From Loripinus fragilis (lineage: Eukaryota; Mollusca; Bivalvia; Lucinida; Lucinidae): a DNA stretch of 64,000 nucleotides. Under the pieces are notes generated by a model that was given only the letters and a program-made list of their open reading frames with translations, was not told the origin of the DNA and did no database searches. The stretch lies in contig OZ026522.1 of the NCBI GenBank assembly GCA_964019695.1, positions 74,245,601 to 74,309,600 of the forward strand. Direction: 5' to 3'. Positions 21,928-32,083 of this stretch are shown here, in pieces. A program made the position numbers and the translations under genes. Position 1 is the stretch's first letter, and each line of letters opens with the position of its first letter.

Positions 21928-22454
21928 CGAATTTCATTTTTAACAAACAATTACTCTCTTAACTTACCAAAATACTATTAAACACTTATATTTGGCGGTC
22001 ATTTTAGGTGGTCAAGGTATAAGCGGCCAAAATTGAAAACTGCCGATTATGCAACCAAAGTGCAATTTCAACTTACTTGTATAATGTATGGCATATAACT
22101 TCAATTAGTCAATAACATTACCCGTAACAAATGAGACAATACATCTACTTCCTTAGAAGTATAATTACATGATTGTCAATCCAGTTAGCATGAATTATTT
22201 TTAACAGCTTACCTTTTGGTAGATAATAAAGTGCGTAAAATTGATAGCAATAGAGCTGCAGAATGCAAAAGCTCACTTACAAAAAAAATCACTGTTTGAC
22301 GTGTAAATCATCTTGCAGAACTAAAAACGGACCTTTTGTTGGTGATTAAAAATCTGTCAAAATATATTATCCACCAATAGATCCACACATTAAAAACGCT
22401 AAAATTTGCTGGCAACAAATATAATTATTTTACAGTAACACAGAGTCACACTAA
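21928..22454. other. No recognisable feature
   Basis: AT-rich sequence with no visible repeat junction, RNA gene or coding motif. Confidence 0.4.
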
Positions 22455-22723
22455 AATTGTTTTTCTACGAAAACAAACAGATTTCTCCTTCTTTTAGGTA
22501 TAAAAATCACAAAATTGCATTTAGTTATGTTACACAGTAAATAATTTGAAACATATAAATGCAAGAGATATGGTTCTTGTGCATGACACGTCGTCTGAAT
22601 GTGCTTAACAAATGTATGAAGTTTCTTTGAAATACCTCTAATGGTTAGCATAGTGTTACGTGCCAGGCGTAACTATAAAAGAATTCAGAAAACCAAATTT
22701 TGCACTTTTAAAATTTAACAAAA

Positions 22724-22729
22724 TTTATT
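22724..22729 (-). terminator. Poly(A) signal AATAAA in the LTR-like insert
   Basis: TTTATT on the plus strand is AATAAA in the direction set by the TATA box. It sits where an LTR's R-region poly(A) signal would be. Confidence 0.45.
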
Positions 22730-23063
22730 AAAAACAAAAAATTATCATTTACAATAAGCAATGGAAAATAGTTATACAATCAAAGAAAGTCTAATTTACA
22801 ATACCTTGTATGTTCAAACTGTCCCCCAGAATATTTATCAACACAAGTCTTTCAGCAGTTTCTGATCCCCAGATTTTGAAGTTAATTCCAAAAAAACATT
22901 AAGTATGAATCCAAAACTGAATAATCCATAAGTATCCAGAATGAATAAATAAAACACTAAGTATTCCAATATAGAATTCCAGCACGAAGGGTTTAGACTT
23001 TTAAATGGTGAAATTACTTTAAAGATGCCCTTATGAAGATTTATTCTTATATATACCCTTTAA

Positions 23064-23283
23064 GAAAGTTCTGGATTAATCAGGAAAGAATTACCATATG
23101 TGTTATATTTATTCATTCCGGAAAGTTCCAGAGATTACTCAATAATTCCACTAATTCCAGAAGCTTCTCAAAGCTTCTATTGGCATGGAAAAGAAAATTC
23201 TAGAAAATTCCCGACTTTTCTGGAAACTTCCATGACAATGCATTTTTAATTTCTAGATGATTAGTCATCATTCTAGAAAAATC
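23064..23283 (-). promoter_or_regulatory. Heat-shock element cluster beside a TATA box
   Basis: Alternating GAA/TTC blocks spaced at exactly 5 nt are the binding site of heat-shock factor trimers. At 23193-23230 there are eight consecutive blocks in phase, seven perfect (one GAC for GAA). Further arrays are at 23064-23075, 23116-23133 (three perfect plus GAG), 23155-23177 (three perfect, one mismatch, one perfect), and dimers near 23251 and 23271. The nearest array is about 5 bp upstream of the minus-strand TATA sequence at 23046-23058, the geometry of a heat-shock promoter. Activity is inference; the sites are directly visible. Confidence 0.8.
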
Positions 23284-24099
23284 TTATAACCAAATAAATA
23301 CCTTGTTTAAAACAACTTATTTACCATCAATGTCTCTAATATCTGGGTCAACAGAAACTAAGTAAACAAAGTATGAAACAGATAAACACCATAAATTCAA
23401 CCAAATAGCTTTAACAGTGTTCAACAAAAAATTGCATTTAATTATGTTTTATGGGGAATAGTTTGGAAAATAACCATGGAAGATTTATGGTTCTAATGCA
23501 TGACACGTCGTCTGAATGTGCTTTACAAATGAATGAAGCTCTAACGGTCATCATGTTGTAGAGCGGACACGTTTTTTAGGGACAGACGTAAAGGGAAAAT
23601 ATATATACAAGAGATATGATTCTTGTGCATGAAGCGTTGTCTGAATGTGCTTTACAAATGTATGAAGTTTCGTTGAAATACCTTGAACGGCTAAGGGTCA
23701 TCAAGTTTAAGAGCAGACATGAAATAGCATTTTAATTGTCAAAGCAAAATAACTCAAAAAAATCCAAAGCAGTTATGGTTATTGTGCATGACACATAGTC
23801 TCATTGTGCTCTAGAAGTGTACGAAGTTTCAATGAAATAGATTTGACAGTGTTCAATTTACAGAGCAGACAAAAGTGCATTTAGTTGTGTTACAAAGGAA
23901 TCATTTTAAAAAAAATATGCAAGAGTTATGGTTCTTGTGCATAACACGTCGTTTTAATGTGCTTTACAATTGTATGAAGATTCGTTTAAGTTATCAAGTT
24001 ATAGAGTGGACACTTTTTTGTGATGGGCAGACAGACAGACCCACAGACAGACACAAGTAGGGAACAATACGTCTTGCGACCCTTCCAGGCGGGAGACAT

Positions 24100-24623
24100 A
24101 CTTATGTTAAGCAATGATAAGTACTTTTGTTATTAGTATTTCTTAAACCTTGGACTTTGTACTAATAGTCACATGTTCAAACCTCAAATCCTGAATAAAT
24201 TGTCATTTTACCATTTTAAATGTTTTGTTGTGCTTCAAATGTTGCTAAAAAGATGTAAAGATTACTTCAATATGCATATGGGTCAAATATTGATTATTGA
24301 TGATATGTATGGTCTAGGTAGAATATAGAGACTATAACTATAAGATAGAATAAATATATTGCAAATACAGTAAAAAAATAGCATTATTGTCCCCCAAATT
24401 TACATGATAATTACCCTTGCCATTGAGGTTTGCTGCGCATATCACTTAGCCACCAACTGTAAGGTCAATGTCACACATTTGACTCAAACTAGCTCAGAAG
24501 CTATAGCTTACTCAATTCTGTGTACCTGGAATACATAGGTTCTGTTAGGATGTGTCAGAATATTCTATACTTCATATGGTAATTAAGAACAGCAAGGCAT
24601 GCACAATACTTATCCCCAAACTC
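24100..24623. other. No recognisable feature
   Basis: AT-rich sequence between the Helentron-like element and the SINE. Nothing supportable seen. Confidence 0.4.
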
Positions 24624-24632
24624 TCAAGGTCA

Positions 24633-24825
24633 AGGAGCTAGGTGGCTCAGTGGTAGACGGCTTGACTTTATATCGAGGGGTTACCGGTTCCAGTCTCACT
24701 GGAGGCACTGCCTTGTGTCCTTAAGCAAGATACTTTATCCTCTGCTAAGTACTGGTTCGACCAAGCAAGACTCTGCTCAACATAAATGAAAACTGTTGAC
24801 TGGGACGTAAAGATTCAAATCAATG
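24633..24825 (+). mobile_element. tRNA-derived SINE
   Basis: An A box (TGGCTCAGTGG, 24643-24653) and a B box (GGTTCCAGTCT, 24686-24696) are spaced as in a tRNA gene, followed by a tRNA-unrelated body and a tail containing GTTGACTGGGACGTAAAG. Flanking TCAAGGTCA at 24624-24632 and 24826-24834 looks like a 9-bp TSD. The acceptor-stem ends do not pair, so this is not a working tRNA. The tail matches the 77-bp insert at 33901-33977. Confidence 0.75.
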
Positions 24826-24889
24826 TCAAGGTCATATTTTGACAAACTCAGTCAGTGATGTGCTTCCTCGAATGTTGCCCAGCTGAGTT

Positions 24890-25370
24890 CTCAGTAACTA
24901 TCAGAATGGATTGTTGTTAAATTTTGATATATGATATAAGTGTTTCTGCAATCTGAAACAGGGTTTAAATTTCAAAATATCACACTCAAAGGCTCCGCTG
25001 TGGGCACCTAAAAATTTAACAACAGCAGAATGTAGGGCAAAGATTTGGTACCAGTAAAATACATTTAAGCCCTTACTTGTGTAGGCTGCTGTCAATTCTA
25101 AGGCGGTTGTTCTGTTGTTGTTGACTTGTTGTTTATTGTTACTCCCATTGTGAGAGTCTGTAATGGTTTTATGTTTTGTTGTACGTTACTTTATGTCCCT
25201 TCTAGTTTTGCAATCATCTTGATGGGAAGAGAGAGCTGGTTGCTTTGCTTAATTTGTCTTCCTGGTGTCTTGTAATTGTTGTTTGGCTCTTCCTCACGGT
25301 GCCATGGGTTTGTCTGTAGTTTGTAATTGTGATATTTCCTGAGAATACTCACTATTTTTAACTAAACGAT
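24890..25370 (+). repeat. Repeat family C, copy 2 (long form)
   Basis: Besides the core from GTTCTGTTGTTGTTGACTTG to GTAGTTTGTAATTGTGATAT, this copy shares an upstream extension with the inverted copy at 55324-55690: GATTTGGTACCAGTAAAA then CATTTAAG. The extension shows the full element is about 400-480 bp. Confidence 0.8.
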
Positions 25371-25639
25371 TCGTAGAAGCACTGTGACAAATATTTCTAA
25401 TATCGTTTGCCCCATCCACTCGAAACATTAACGGTTCAATATCTCAAATACCGTTCAGATCCGTCACCTTAACCAATATTTATTATTTCTTCTTATGATC
25501 AGAAATTGAATGACGCCAACCAAGGATCCCCAAGGTTATTCTCCACATCCACCAGTTAGTAAAGGGTTTTATAAATTGGTCACTGTTTAGATCCTCATCC
25601 CTTAACATTATTGTTCATCATGGTAAAACAGGTTCAATT

Positions 25640-26064
25640 ATGTCAATAAGGGATTACCAACCCCCTTGGGCTCTGGATCACTCACTTTAATCCTTGCCAC
25701 AAAGAGGATGTTTACCACAAAACATCAATCCCATTTCTCCAACACCTAAGTCCATTTTGGGTATGATGACTCAGATCATAATCAAAGCATATCAAGTCAC
25801 TTAGTCCTATCAAAAAATACTTATCTGCACATTTCCAACGTCTTACCTTTAATTGCATACTGTTCTACACTTCCTTTCTTTTAATTTGATATGCGACATG
25901 GCCTTCAAAAATGTTTGACCTCTTGACCCCATTTAGGGGTCGATGGTATGTAAAATGGCAAAATAATTGCTTCCATTGTGTTTTATGCCTCATTTTCAGT
26001 ATTTTGATATGCAACATGACTAATTTCAGTAAAGAAAAAATAAAAGCACCGCTAGCACTGCATA
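25640..26064. repeat. Composite repeat F, copy 2, left part
   Basis: Matches 7785-8220: ATCAATCCCATTTCTCCAAC, CTTATCTGCACATTTCCAAC, TTTAATTTGATATGCGACAT, CTTGACCCCATTTAGGGGTC. It stops at the Helentron-like insertion and resumes at about 27051 with GACCTTTTGGTCCCC and AGGGGTCAAGTG. Confidence 0.65.
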
Positions 26065-27050
26065 ATACCCCGCCACTGCTGGGGGCACCAAAAGTTATTT
26101 TGTGAGATATATAATGCCTAAATAGCATCAGAACTGAGATAGACAGTGATATGACGTCCTAACTCTAAATAGATATTAATATAAACCACAGATACATGAG
26201 CAGTCTAGTGAGATTTCTAACAATATGGGAAATTCTGATTAGGGTAGATTTAAATCAGGCTGTAAAGCATATCTTTAAGCTAATAAGTCACAATATGTAA
26301 CCTTTGATGATCAACATATCTGTGAAGTTTCATTCAGATATTCCATATAGTAAGTGAACTACAGGTCAAAAACCATTTTTCAGATCAATCAAGGGCAGAT
26401 AACTCATGAACTGGAAAGGTAAGAGTGATGGTTCTTTGTCAGTATGTAACCTTTGATGTAAAACATATCTGTAAAGTTTCATTTAAATATTCCACATAGT
26501 AAATGAACTACGGGTAAAAAACATTTTTTAATTCAATCAAGGGTGGATAACTCACAAACGGGAAAGGTAAGAGTGACGGTTCTTAGTCACAATATGTTAC
26601 CTTTGATGTGAAATATATCTGTGAAGTTATATTTAGATATTCCATATAGTAAAGGAACAATAGGTCAAAAACCTTTTTTCAGACCTATCAAGGGCAGATA
26701 ACTCACAAACTGGGAAGGTCAGAGTGACGGTCCTTAGTCACAATATGTAACCTTTGATGTGCAACATATCTGTGATGTTTCATTCAGATATCATGAACAG
26801 TAAAGGAATAACAGGCCAGAAACCATTTTCCGATACAAAAAAGGGCACTAACTCCGTTAAAAATGGACGGATTTTGCCCATTAACAATCCCATACCACTC
26901 ATCGCCGATAACAATATGTATGCAAAATTTGAAAAAATTACGTGAATAAATACTCAAGATATCGATCGGAAATGGTGAGCACAGACGGAGGGACGGACAG
27001 ACACCAAAAGGTATAACATAATAGCCCGCCACACTTTAGTGGCGGGGTAT
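26065..27050 (+). mobile_element. Helentron-like element with four ~150-bp cores
   Basis: Left terminus ATACCCCGCCACT (26065-26077) is exactly inverse to right terminus AGTGGCGGGGTAT (27038-27050). Immediately inside the right end is an 8-bp-stem hairpin, CCCGCCAC-ACTTTA-GTGGCGGG (27025-27046). Short terminal inverted repeats plus a 3' hairpin is the arrangement known for Helentrons and their non-autonomous relatives. The interior has tandem cores whose ACCTTTGATG word recurs at about 26299, 26448, 26599 and 26749 (149-151 bp). Each carries CATATCTGTGAAGTTTCATT and AAGGGCAGATAACTCA. GGAGGGACGGACAGACACC precedes the hairpin. It interrupts composite repeat F. No protein is encoded. Confidence 0.65.
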
Positions 27051-27240
27051 AATGACCTTTTGGTCCCCAACCCAGGGGTCAAGTGTGTGAGAAAGCACAA
27101 ACTCATTCCTTTTAATTTAATATGCATCATGAACAATATTCTGAAAAAGTTGATTTTATTAAAGCCTGTGACCCCTGCAGCGGGACAACTTTTGAACTAA
27201 GGGGCATCATATGACCAAACTTAATAAGGTATATTTTGTT
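27051..27240. repeat. Composite repeat F, copy 2, right part
   Basis: AGGGGTCAAGTGTG, TTTTAATTTAATATGCATCA, TATTCTGAAAAAGTTGATTT and CTAAGGGGCA parallel 8220-8380. Confidence 0.6.
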
Positions 27241-28499
27241 TGATGCTTTATGTCCCAGTCAACAGCTATGGTCATGTCAAAATGGTAGGTCCATCTAACC
27301 ACAATTTTTCTTAGGCAAGGTTGACTAAACTGTTATCCGGGAAACGCCATCATGTGCCCGCCAGCAAAACGCCCTCCCCTCATCAACTAAAAAGATCTTT
27401 GTCAGAGTTGGACCACCTGGGACAAAACATGCTGGATCCGCACATGAGACATGCCTGCGTTCCAAAGTGCCATCTCCATATTTTGCGCTTAAATGGTCAG
27501 GGACCGGGATTACGTGCCCCCTTGTCTACTAGGGTTGAAAAATAAAGTTTCTAAATTTTAGCAGTATGCATCCTATGCTTGCCTACGTCATGAATCTGAA
27601 GTTTGTACGTCATATGGGATAAATAGACCAATGGGTGTTGTTGTTAATGTGTGTTGGAAACCCAGAAAAGGCTAAAGAAGACAAGAAAACATGGCTTATT
27701 CGATAAAATTAAGACTTTTGGCCAATAATATCGTTTGGTCTATTTCGTTTACACTATCATGAAGCCCAAGACTGCGTACAGTAAGTCAAAACGAGTATAT
27801 ATTAATTTCATAGACGCAAAATGTCGATTTGTCTGTCTTTTGATCAATTTTATATGAATAAGTCTGAGTTGGTGCTCAAGAAGGTTTATAACCTCGGAAC
27901 CTGGTCTATTATGATGGACTTCTTGTCATCAAACAGAATAGAAGTGTCTTTATATATATATGCATCAATTTCATGTTTTGAAATTATTACATAATTGTCT
28001 CTCTATCAGTTTTAAATTTTGAGAAGCTTCTGCATGTTCCTCTCACTGCGTCTCTTCAGATGCCTTTTCATATGCCTCTTACTTACCTTTGCACATCTTT
28101 GTTTTGTGCGCCTTTTTCTTGTATCTGAGCTTTTTGGGTGAATTCTCTAATGTCGATTCTTTCGGCTCAGTTGGTTTAGGGCTTGGCTCATCTGTCAAAC
28201 GTAAGTCCCTTATTTATGGAAGGGGATTTAAGTAAAAAAAAAACCACATTATGTTTATATGAATGATTCATTTTTGCATGCAAATTACATTGACACTATG
28301 GTAAATTAATATCCTATCATTGTTATTTACATGTAAAGTAAAACATCTACATACTTTCTTCCTTTTGACATAAAACTGAAGAAATCCCGTTCTGGGTTCG
28401 TTTGGTTTCAGTTCTCATCTCAAAGCAAAGCTTTTTTCAACATTGTGTTTGGCCTGTTTCGCAAGGTAAATCATATCTACATGGAGTAGCATTGCGGGA
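27241..28499. other. No recognisable feature
   Basis: A 74-aa frame (27321-27545) is somewhat GC-richer than its surroundings but has no motif I recognise. A pyrimidine-rich stretch lies at 28000-28140. No terminal repeats seen. Confidence 0.35.
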
Positions 28500-28667
28500 T
28501 TTTTACAGTTAGCTAATTATTTTACAAAAAGTCAAAACAAGCGAGAGTACCTACCTTTGTTTTGCTTTTTTGTGACGATTCCACTACCGCGAAACGTCCT
28601 GGATGTGACGAAGGAACAAATTTACGTTTAGGCGATTTCGCGGTAGTTCCGCTGATGCCCATCCGTG
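28500..28667. mobile_element. Lone right terminus related to the 16662-20339 element
   Basis: Read inward from 28667 it begins CACGGATGG, then GGAACTACCGCGAAAT, ACGTAAATTTGTTCC and CACATCCAGGACG, matching the 16662 terminus (CACGGGTGG, GGAACTACCACGAAAT, ACGTAATGTTGTTCC, CACATCCGGGACA). The inner ~80 bp (CCTACCTTTG) also resembles the right arm. No left partner found. It independently confirms that the family's termini begin CACGG. Confidence 0.7.
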
Positions 28668-28671
28668 TTAT

Positions 28672-29043
28672 ATGTTCTTAAAAGGGTATCCTTTGGAAGC
28701 AAAGACTGCACAAAAGATCTGGAACTAGAGTGTGAATATTTCCTGGGCCAGATTAGCTAGTTTCTGCCATGTAGGCTTCATAAGTGACCCTCTTATAGTT
28801 TCAAAGTTCCATAAAGAAACCAATGGTCCCTAAGGACAAGCAAATAAAATCTACACTATATAGTGAAGGGCAGGGAGACGTTCTAACGCCTCCACACAGT
28901 CCCAGTCATCAGCTGTAAAGAAGTCAAATATGTTCTTAAAAGGGTATCCTTTGGACGGAAAGACAGCACAAAAAATCTGAAACTAAAGTGTGCATATTTC
29001 CTGGGCCAGACTAGCTAGTTTCTGCCATTTAGGCTTTATCAGT
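28672..29043. repeat. 258-bp tandem array, left part
   Basis: Unit 1 starts ATGTTCTTAAAAGGGTATCC at 28672 and unit 2 at 28930 (period 258). Unit 2 is cut at GGCTTTATCAGT by the LINE and resumes at 35933. Shared blocks: CTGGGCCAGA, TAGCTAGTTTCTGCCAT, GAAGGGCAGGGAGACG, CACACAGTCCCAGTCA. Confidence 0.9.
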
Positions 29044-31245
29044 TTTGTTTTGTATCAACCCTTGTGGGTCATTAGCGTCAGACGGTATTAAACTAAACAT
29101 GATGTGGATGGAAAGAGTAAAAATTTGTAAGATAAAATAAAAGGAATGATGATGATGAGTTTGTATAATGATAATAAGTTGCAATAAGATTGTTGACAGG
29201 AGAGACCACGTACAATATCTGATAGTTTCAAAGAGCTATTCTGACAACTGTACATGTTCTTTAACTGAACAGAATACAACCTAATATAATCTGTATTATG
29301 GTCTGATACAAATGTAAAACAAAACATGATTTTAAAAACAGCAATTAGATTTTGTTAAAAAGATTTATTTGTCTTAAAAATGTCATAATACTATCAATAT
29401 GTATATCTTGAAATAATTCTTTCATGTTATTAACATGGAAGCAATTATTTCTTACTTGTGCAAAATCGCCACATTCCAAAAGGAAGTGACGTACAGTGAA
29501 AGGTGCGTCGCAACCAACACATTGAGGATGCTCTTCACCTTGTAGTAAGTATGAATGAGTGACTCTTGTATGACCTAAGCGGAGTCGAGCTAATACTACT
29601 TCTTCTCTTCTAATGTTTCGAACAACTGATTGATATTCACCAATAGTTGGTTTGATGTCAAGAAGTTTATTACCAATGCTGTTATTCCATGAAGTTTGCC
29701 ATTCTTCCAAGATATATTTATTGATAGATGGCTTAAAATTGGAAAATGGAATTTTAAAAGAAGTTGGTTCTAATGAAAACGATGTTTTTGCTTGCTTATC
29801 TACCATCTCATTCCCTTGGATACCTATATGACTAGGAATCCAACAGAGAGCAATTTCTTTATAAGCTAAAAGCTCATGACATTTTTCCGAAAGTTTCTGA
29901 ATCTGTGGATTCTTTGAACTGGTATAGTTCATTGCTTTCAATACAGAAAGGGAGTCAGAAAATATAATAAATTTATTGTTAGCATCACAAGTGGTGATGA
30001 AATCTAAAGCTAGATCAATTGCTTTGGCTTCAGCAGTGAAAATTGATGAATCGTCAGGTATACGTTGCATATTACTATGGTTGTCTGATATAACAGCACA
30101 ACCAACAGTATAAATTTGTTGGTAATTCTTATAACTACTTTGCATTTTTCTGAAATCATCTTTTAACATGTGTGGATTTGATTCAGATTTCATCCCGGAA
30201 TGTAAATCAAAAAGTATTTCAGTGGTTTCATACACCAAGCTGGAATATTTGGTGTAAAATGTTTTTCAATATTTTGTGGTTTGATATTGGCAGATTCTAA
30301 GAGTGGTGAAATTCTGATGCCAAATGATTTAATAGCTTTAGATTTTTGTTCATATAAATTAACAGAATTTGGTGGGAATGTAACTTCATGGGCAGGATTT
30401 GATGGGTTAGCAGCAAGTCTTATAGCATATTGCAAAGAGAGTTTCTCTCTTCGTGAGTTCAATGATGGTTCATCTGCTTCCACATAGAGACTAGCAACAG
30501 GAGAAGTTCTAAAAGCCCCTAAAGCTAATCTAAGTCCTTGGTTATGTATAGGATCAAGCATTTGAAGATATGATTTTCGTGCAGAGCCATATATAATACA
30601 GCCATAGTCTAATTTTGACCGGACTAGAGACCGATACAGCTTGAGAAGTGAAGTTCGGTCTTTACCCCAAGAAGTATTGGAAAGAACTTTTAAAAGATTC
30701 AATGCTTTTAAACATTCAGCTTTGAGATGTTTAATATGGGGTATAAAACTGAGTTTTCTATCAAATAAAATGCCAAGGAATTTAGATTCCTCAACAACTG
30801 GAATAGGTGATCCATATAAATGTAAAACCGGATCATCATGTTGCTTGCATAACTGACAGAAATGTACACATTGTGTTTTTGATTTGGAAAACTTAAACCC
30901 ATTGCTTGTTGCCCAATTTTCAATCTTATTTAAATTTTGTTGCAGTTGGCGTTCAATCGTCACCATGCTTTTTGAGCGATAACAGATACAGAAGTCATCA
31001 ACATATAATGAGCATTCAGTAAGATTACCTAAACATTTCACAATATCATTAATTTTAATGCTAAAAAGTGTTGTAGACAGAACGCCTCCTTGAGGTACAC
31101 CTTGCTCCTGGTCATAATAGTCAGACAGAGAGGAGCCAACTCGGACTTGCATGGTGTGGTCTGCAAGGAAGTTTTCAATGAATGTAGGAAGTCTACCTCT
31201 CAATCCTAATTTTTGGATATCTTTTAAAATGCCATATCTCCACTT

Positions 31246-32083
31246 TAGGGCTGCTGCGAGTATCCGAGTACTCGGATATTTGCGGATCTGAATAAAAAAT
31301 CGGGTATGAATATTCGTCACTGCCAAAATCGTTGGATCGCAATCTTTTTTTTTTTCGTTTTTTTTTTTTACTGAAACAAGAAGTTTTTCACAAAATGGTC
31401 ATTGAAAATTTTCACTGACTACGGTTCTAATTTAAAAACCTTTGTTTCTCGCAGGTTAGTGACATAATATGTTTTGCTGTCTCCTTTATCCGCAATAAAA
31501 ATCCTTATTTACAGTAAAGAGTTCCAAAATCGGCTGATAATATATTCCAATCTATTTCGTTTAAACACACCACATCGGTACATGTACTATTAAATAAACA
31601 GAGCCAAAAGTATCATCAAATGTCAATTATCAAATAGATTTCAAAGGGTTATTTTTTCTTTGAAGTTTATTTTTGCCGACAAAGCCACAGCTGATAAGGC
31701 CTATGTGACCCAGGTCATGTTGTCTGAGTGTGAACTACAAGACAAAGGAAAAGGGTTTTATACTGAAATCAGCACACTTCTGTCTGAATATCTTGTTATC
31801 CAAGTGCAGGAAAATATAAAATCAAATTTACAAATTGTGTTACATGCCTTTACAGTCTTTAGTGGAAATGTAGTCTTATCTGCTTTGATAACTAACTATA
31901 TACATGTACTTCTGGTTTAACAGAAAGGGATGATTTACTAAGTAAATAGACCTAATAATATATGTTTCACAACAGGAGCCTCATTTTTCTATTAACCAGT
32001 GACTCGCAGTTTGATCTGTGAATCGTAACTCATGAATCGTGGATCGGATCGAATCGCCACTTGCCTAACGATCCACAGACCTA
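31246..32083. mobile_element. hAT-like non-autonomous insertion (838 bp)
   Basis: Copy 2 of the LINE shows the empty site. Here the inserted block is flanked by a perfect 8-bp TSD, CTCCACTT (31238-31245 and 32084-32091). Termini TAGGGCTGCTG and the inverse of TAGGTCTGTGG are imperfect inverted repeats. 8-bp TSD with short TIRs is the hAT pattern. The only sizeable frame (86 aa, 31660-31920) has no recognisable domain, so a transposase is absent. The insert includes T-rich runs near 31345-31370 and GAATCG/GATCGGATCG words near its right end. Confidence 0.85.

Larger units (their letters stand above)
22654..23403 (-). mobile_element. Solo LTR-like insertion (750 bp)
   Basis: The insert begins TGTTACGTGCC and ends TTCAACCA, so it is TG...CA on either strand. 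It is flanked by CATAG (22649-22653) and AATAG (23404-23408), one mismatch from a 5-bp TSD, and it splits a Helentron-like core. Read on the minus strand it has the order of an LTR: enhancer-like region, TATA box (GGGTATATATAAG, 23046-23058), then AATAAA (22724-22729) about 70 bp before the end. No internal retrotransposon domain is present, consistent with a solo LTR left by LTR-LTR recombination. The LTR reading is inference from termini and signal order. Confidence 0.55.
22455..24099 (+). mobile_element. Helentron-like tandem-core element, copy 1 (split)
   Basis: Tandem cores of ~150 bp repeat ATGGTTCTTGTGCATGACAC, GTCTGAATGTGCTTTACAAA, ATGAAGTTTCGTTGAAATAC and GAGCGGACA. Two core types (CTCTAACGGTTATCAAG and CTTTAACAGTGTTCAA) alternate. 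The right end runs through GACAGACAGACCCACAGAC to a degenerate hairpin finishing GGGAGACAT at 24099. The same design recurs at 37586-38433, where the hairpin is better preserved. Tandem cores plus a 3' hairpin fits non-autonomous Helitron-type elements of bivalves; no Rep/helicase is present. The element is split by the LTR-like insertion at 22654-23403. Confidence 0.6.

Noticed and set aside
23875..24060. ORF ending in a GQTDRPTDRH repeat
   Set aside because: The peptide is the translation of the GACAGACAGACC run at the end of the Helentron-like element.
28160..28200. Possible tRNA A box (GGCTCAGTTGG)
   Set aside because: No B box or cloverleaf follows.
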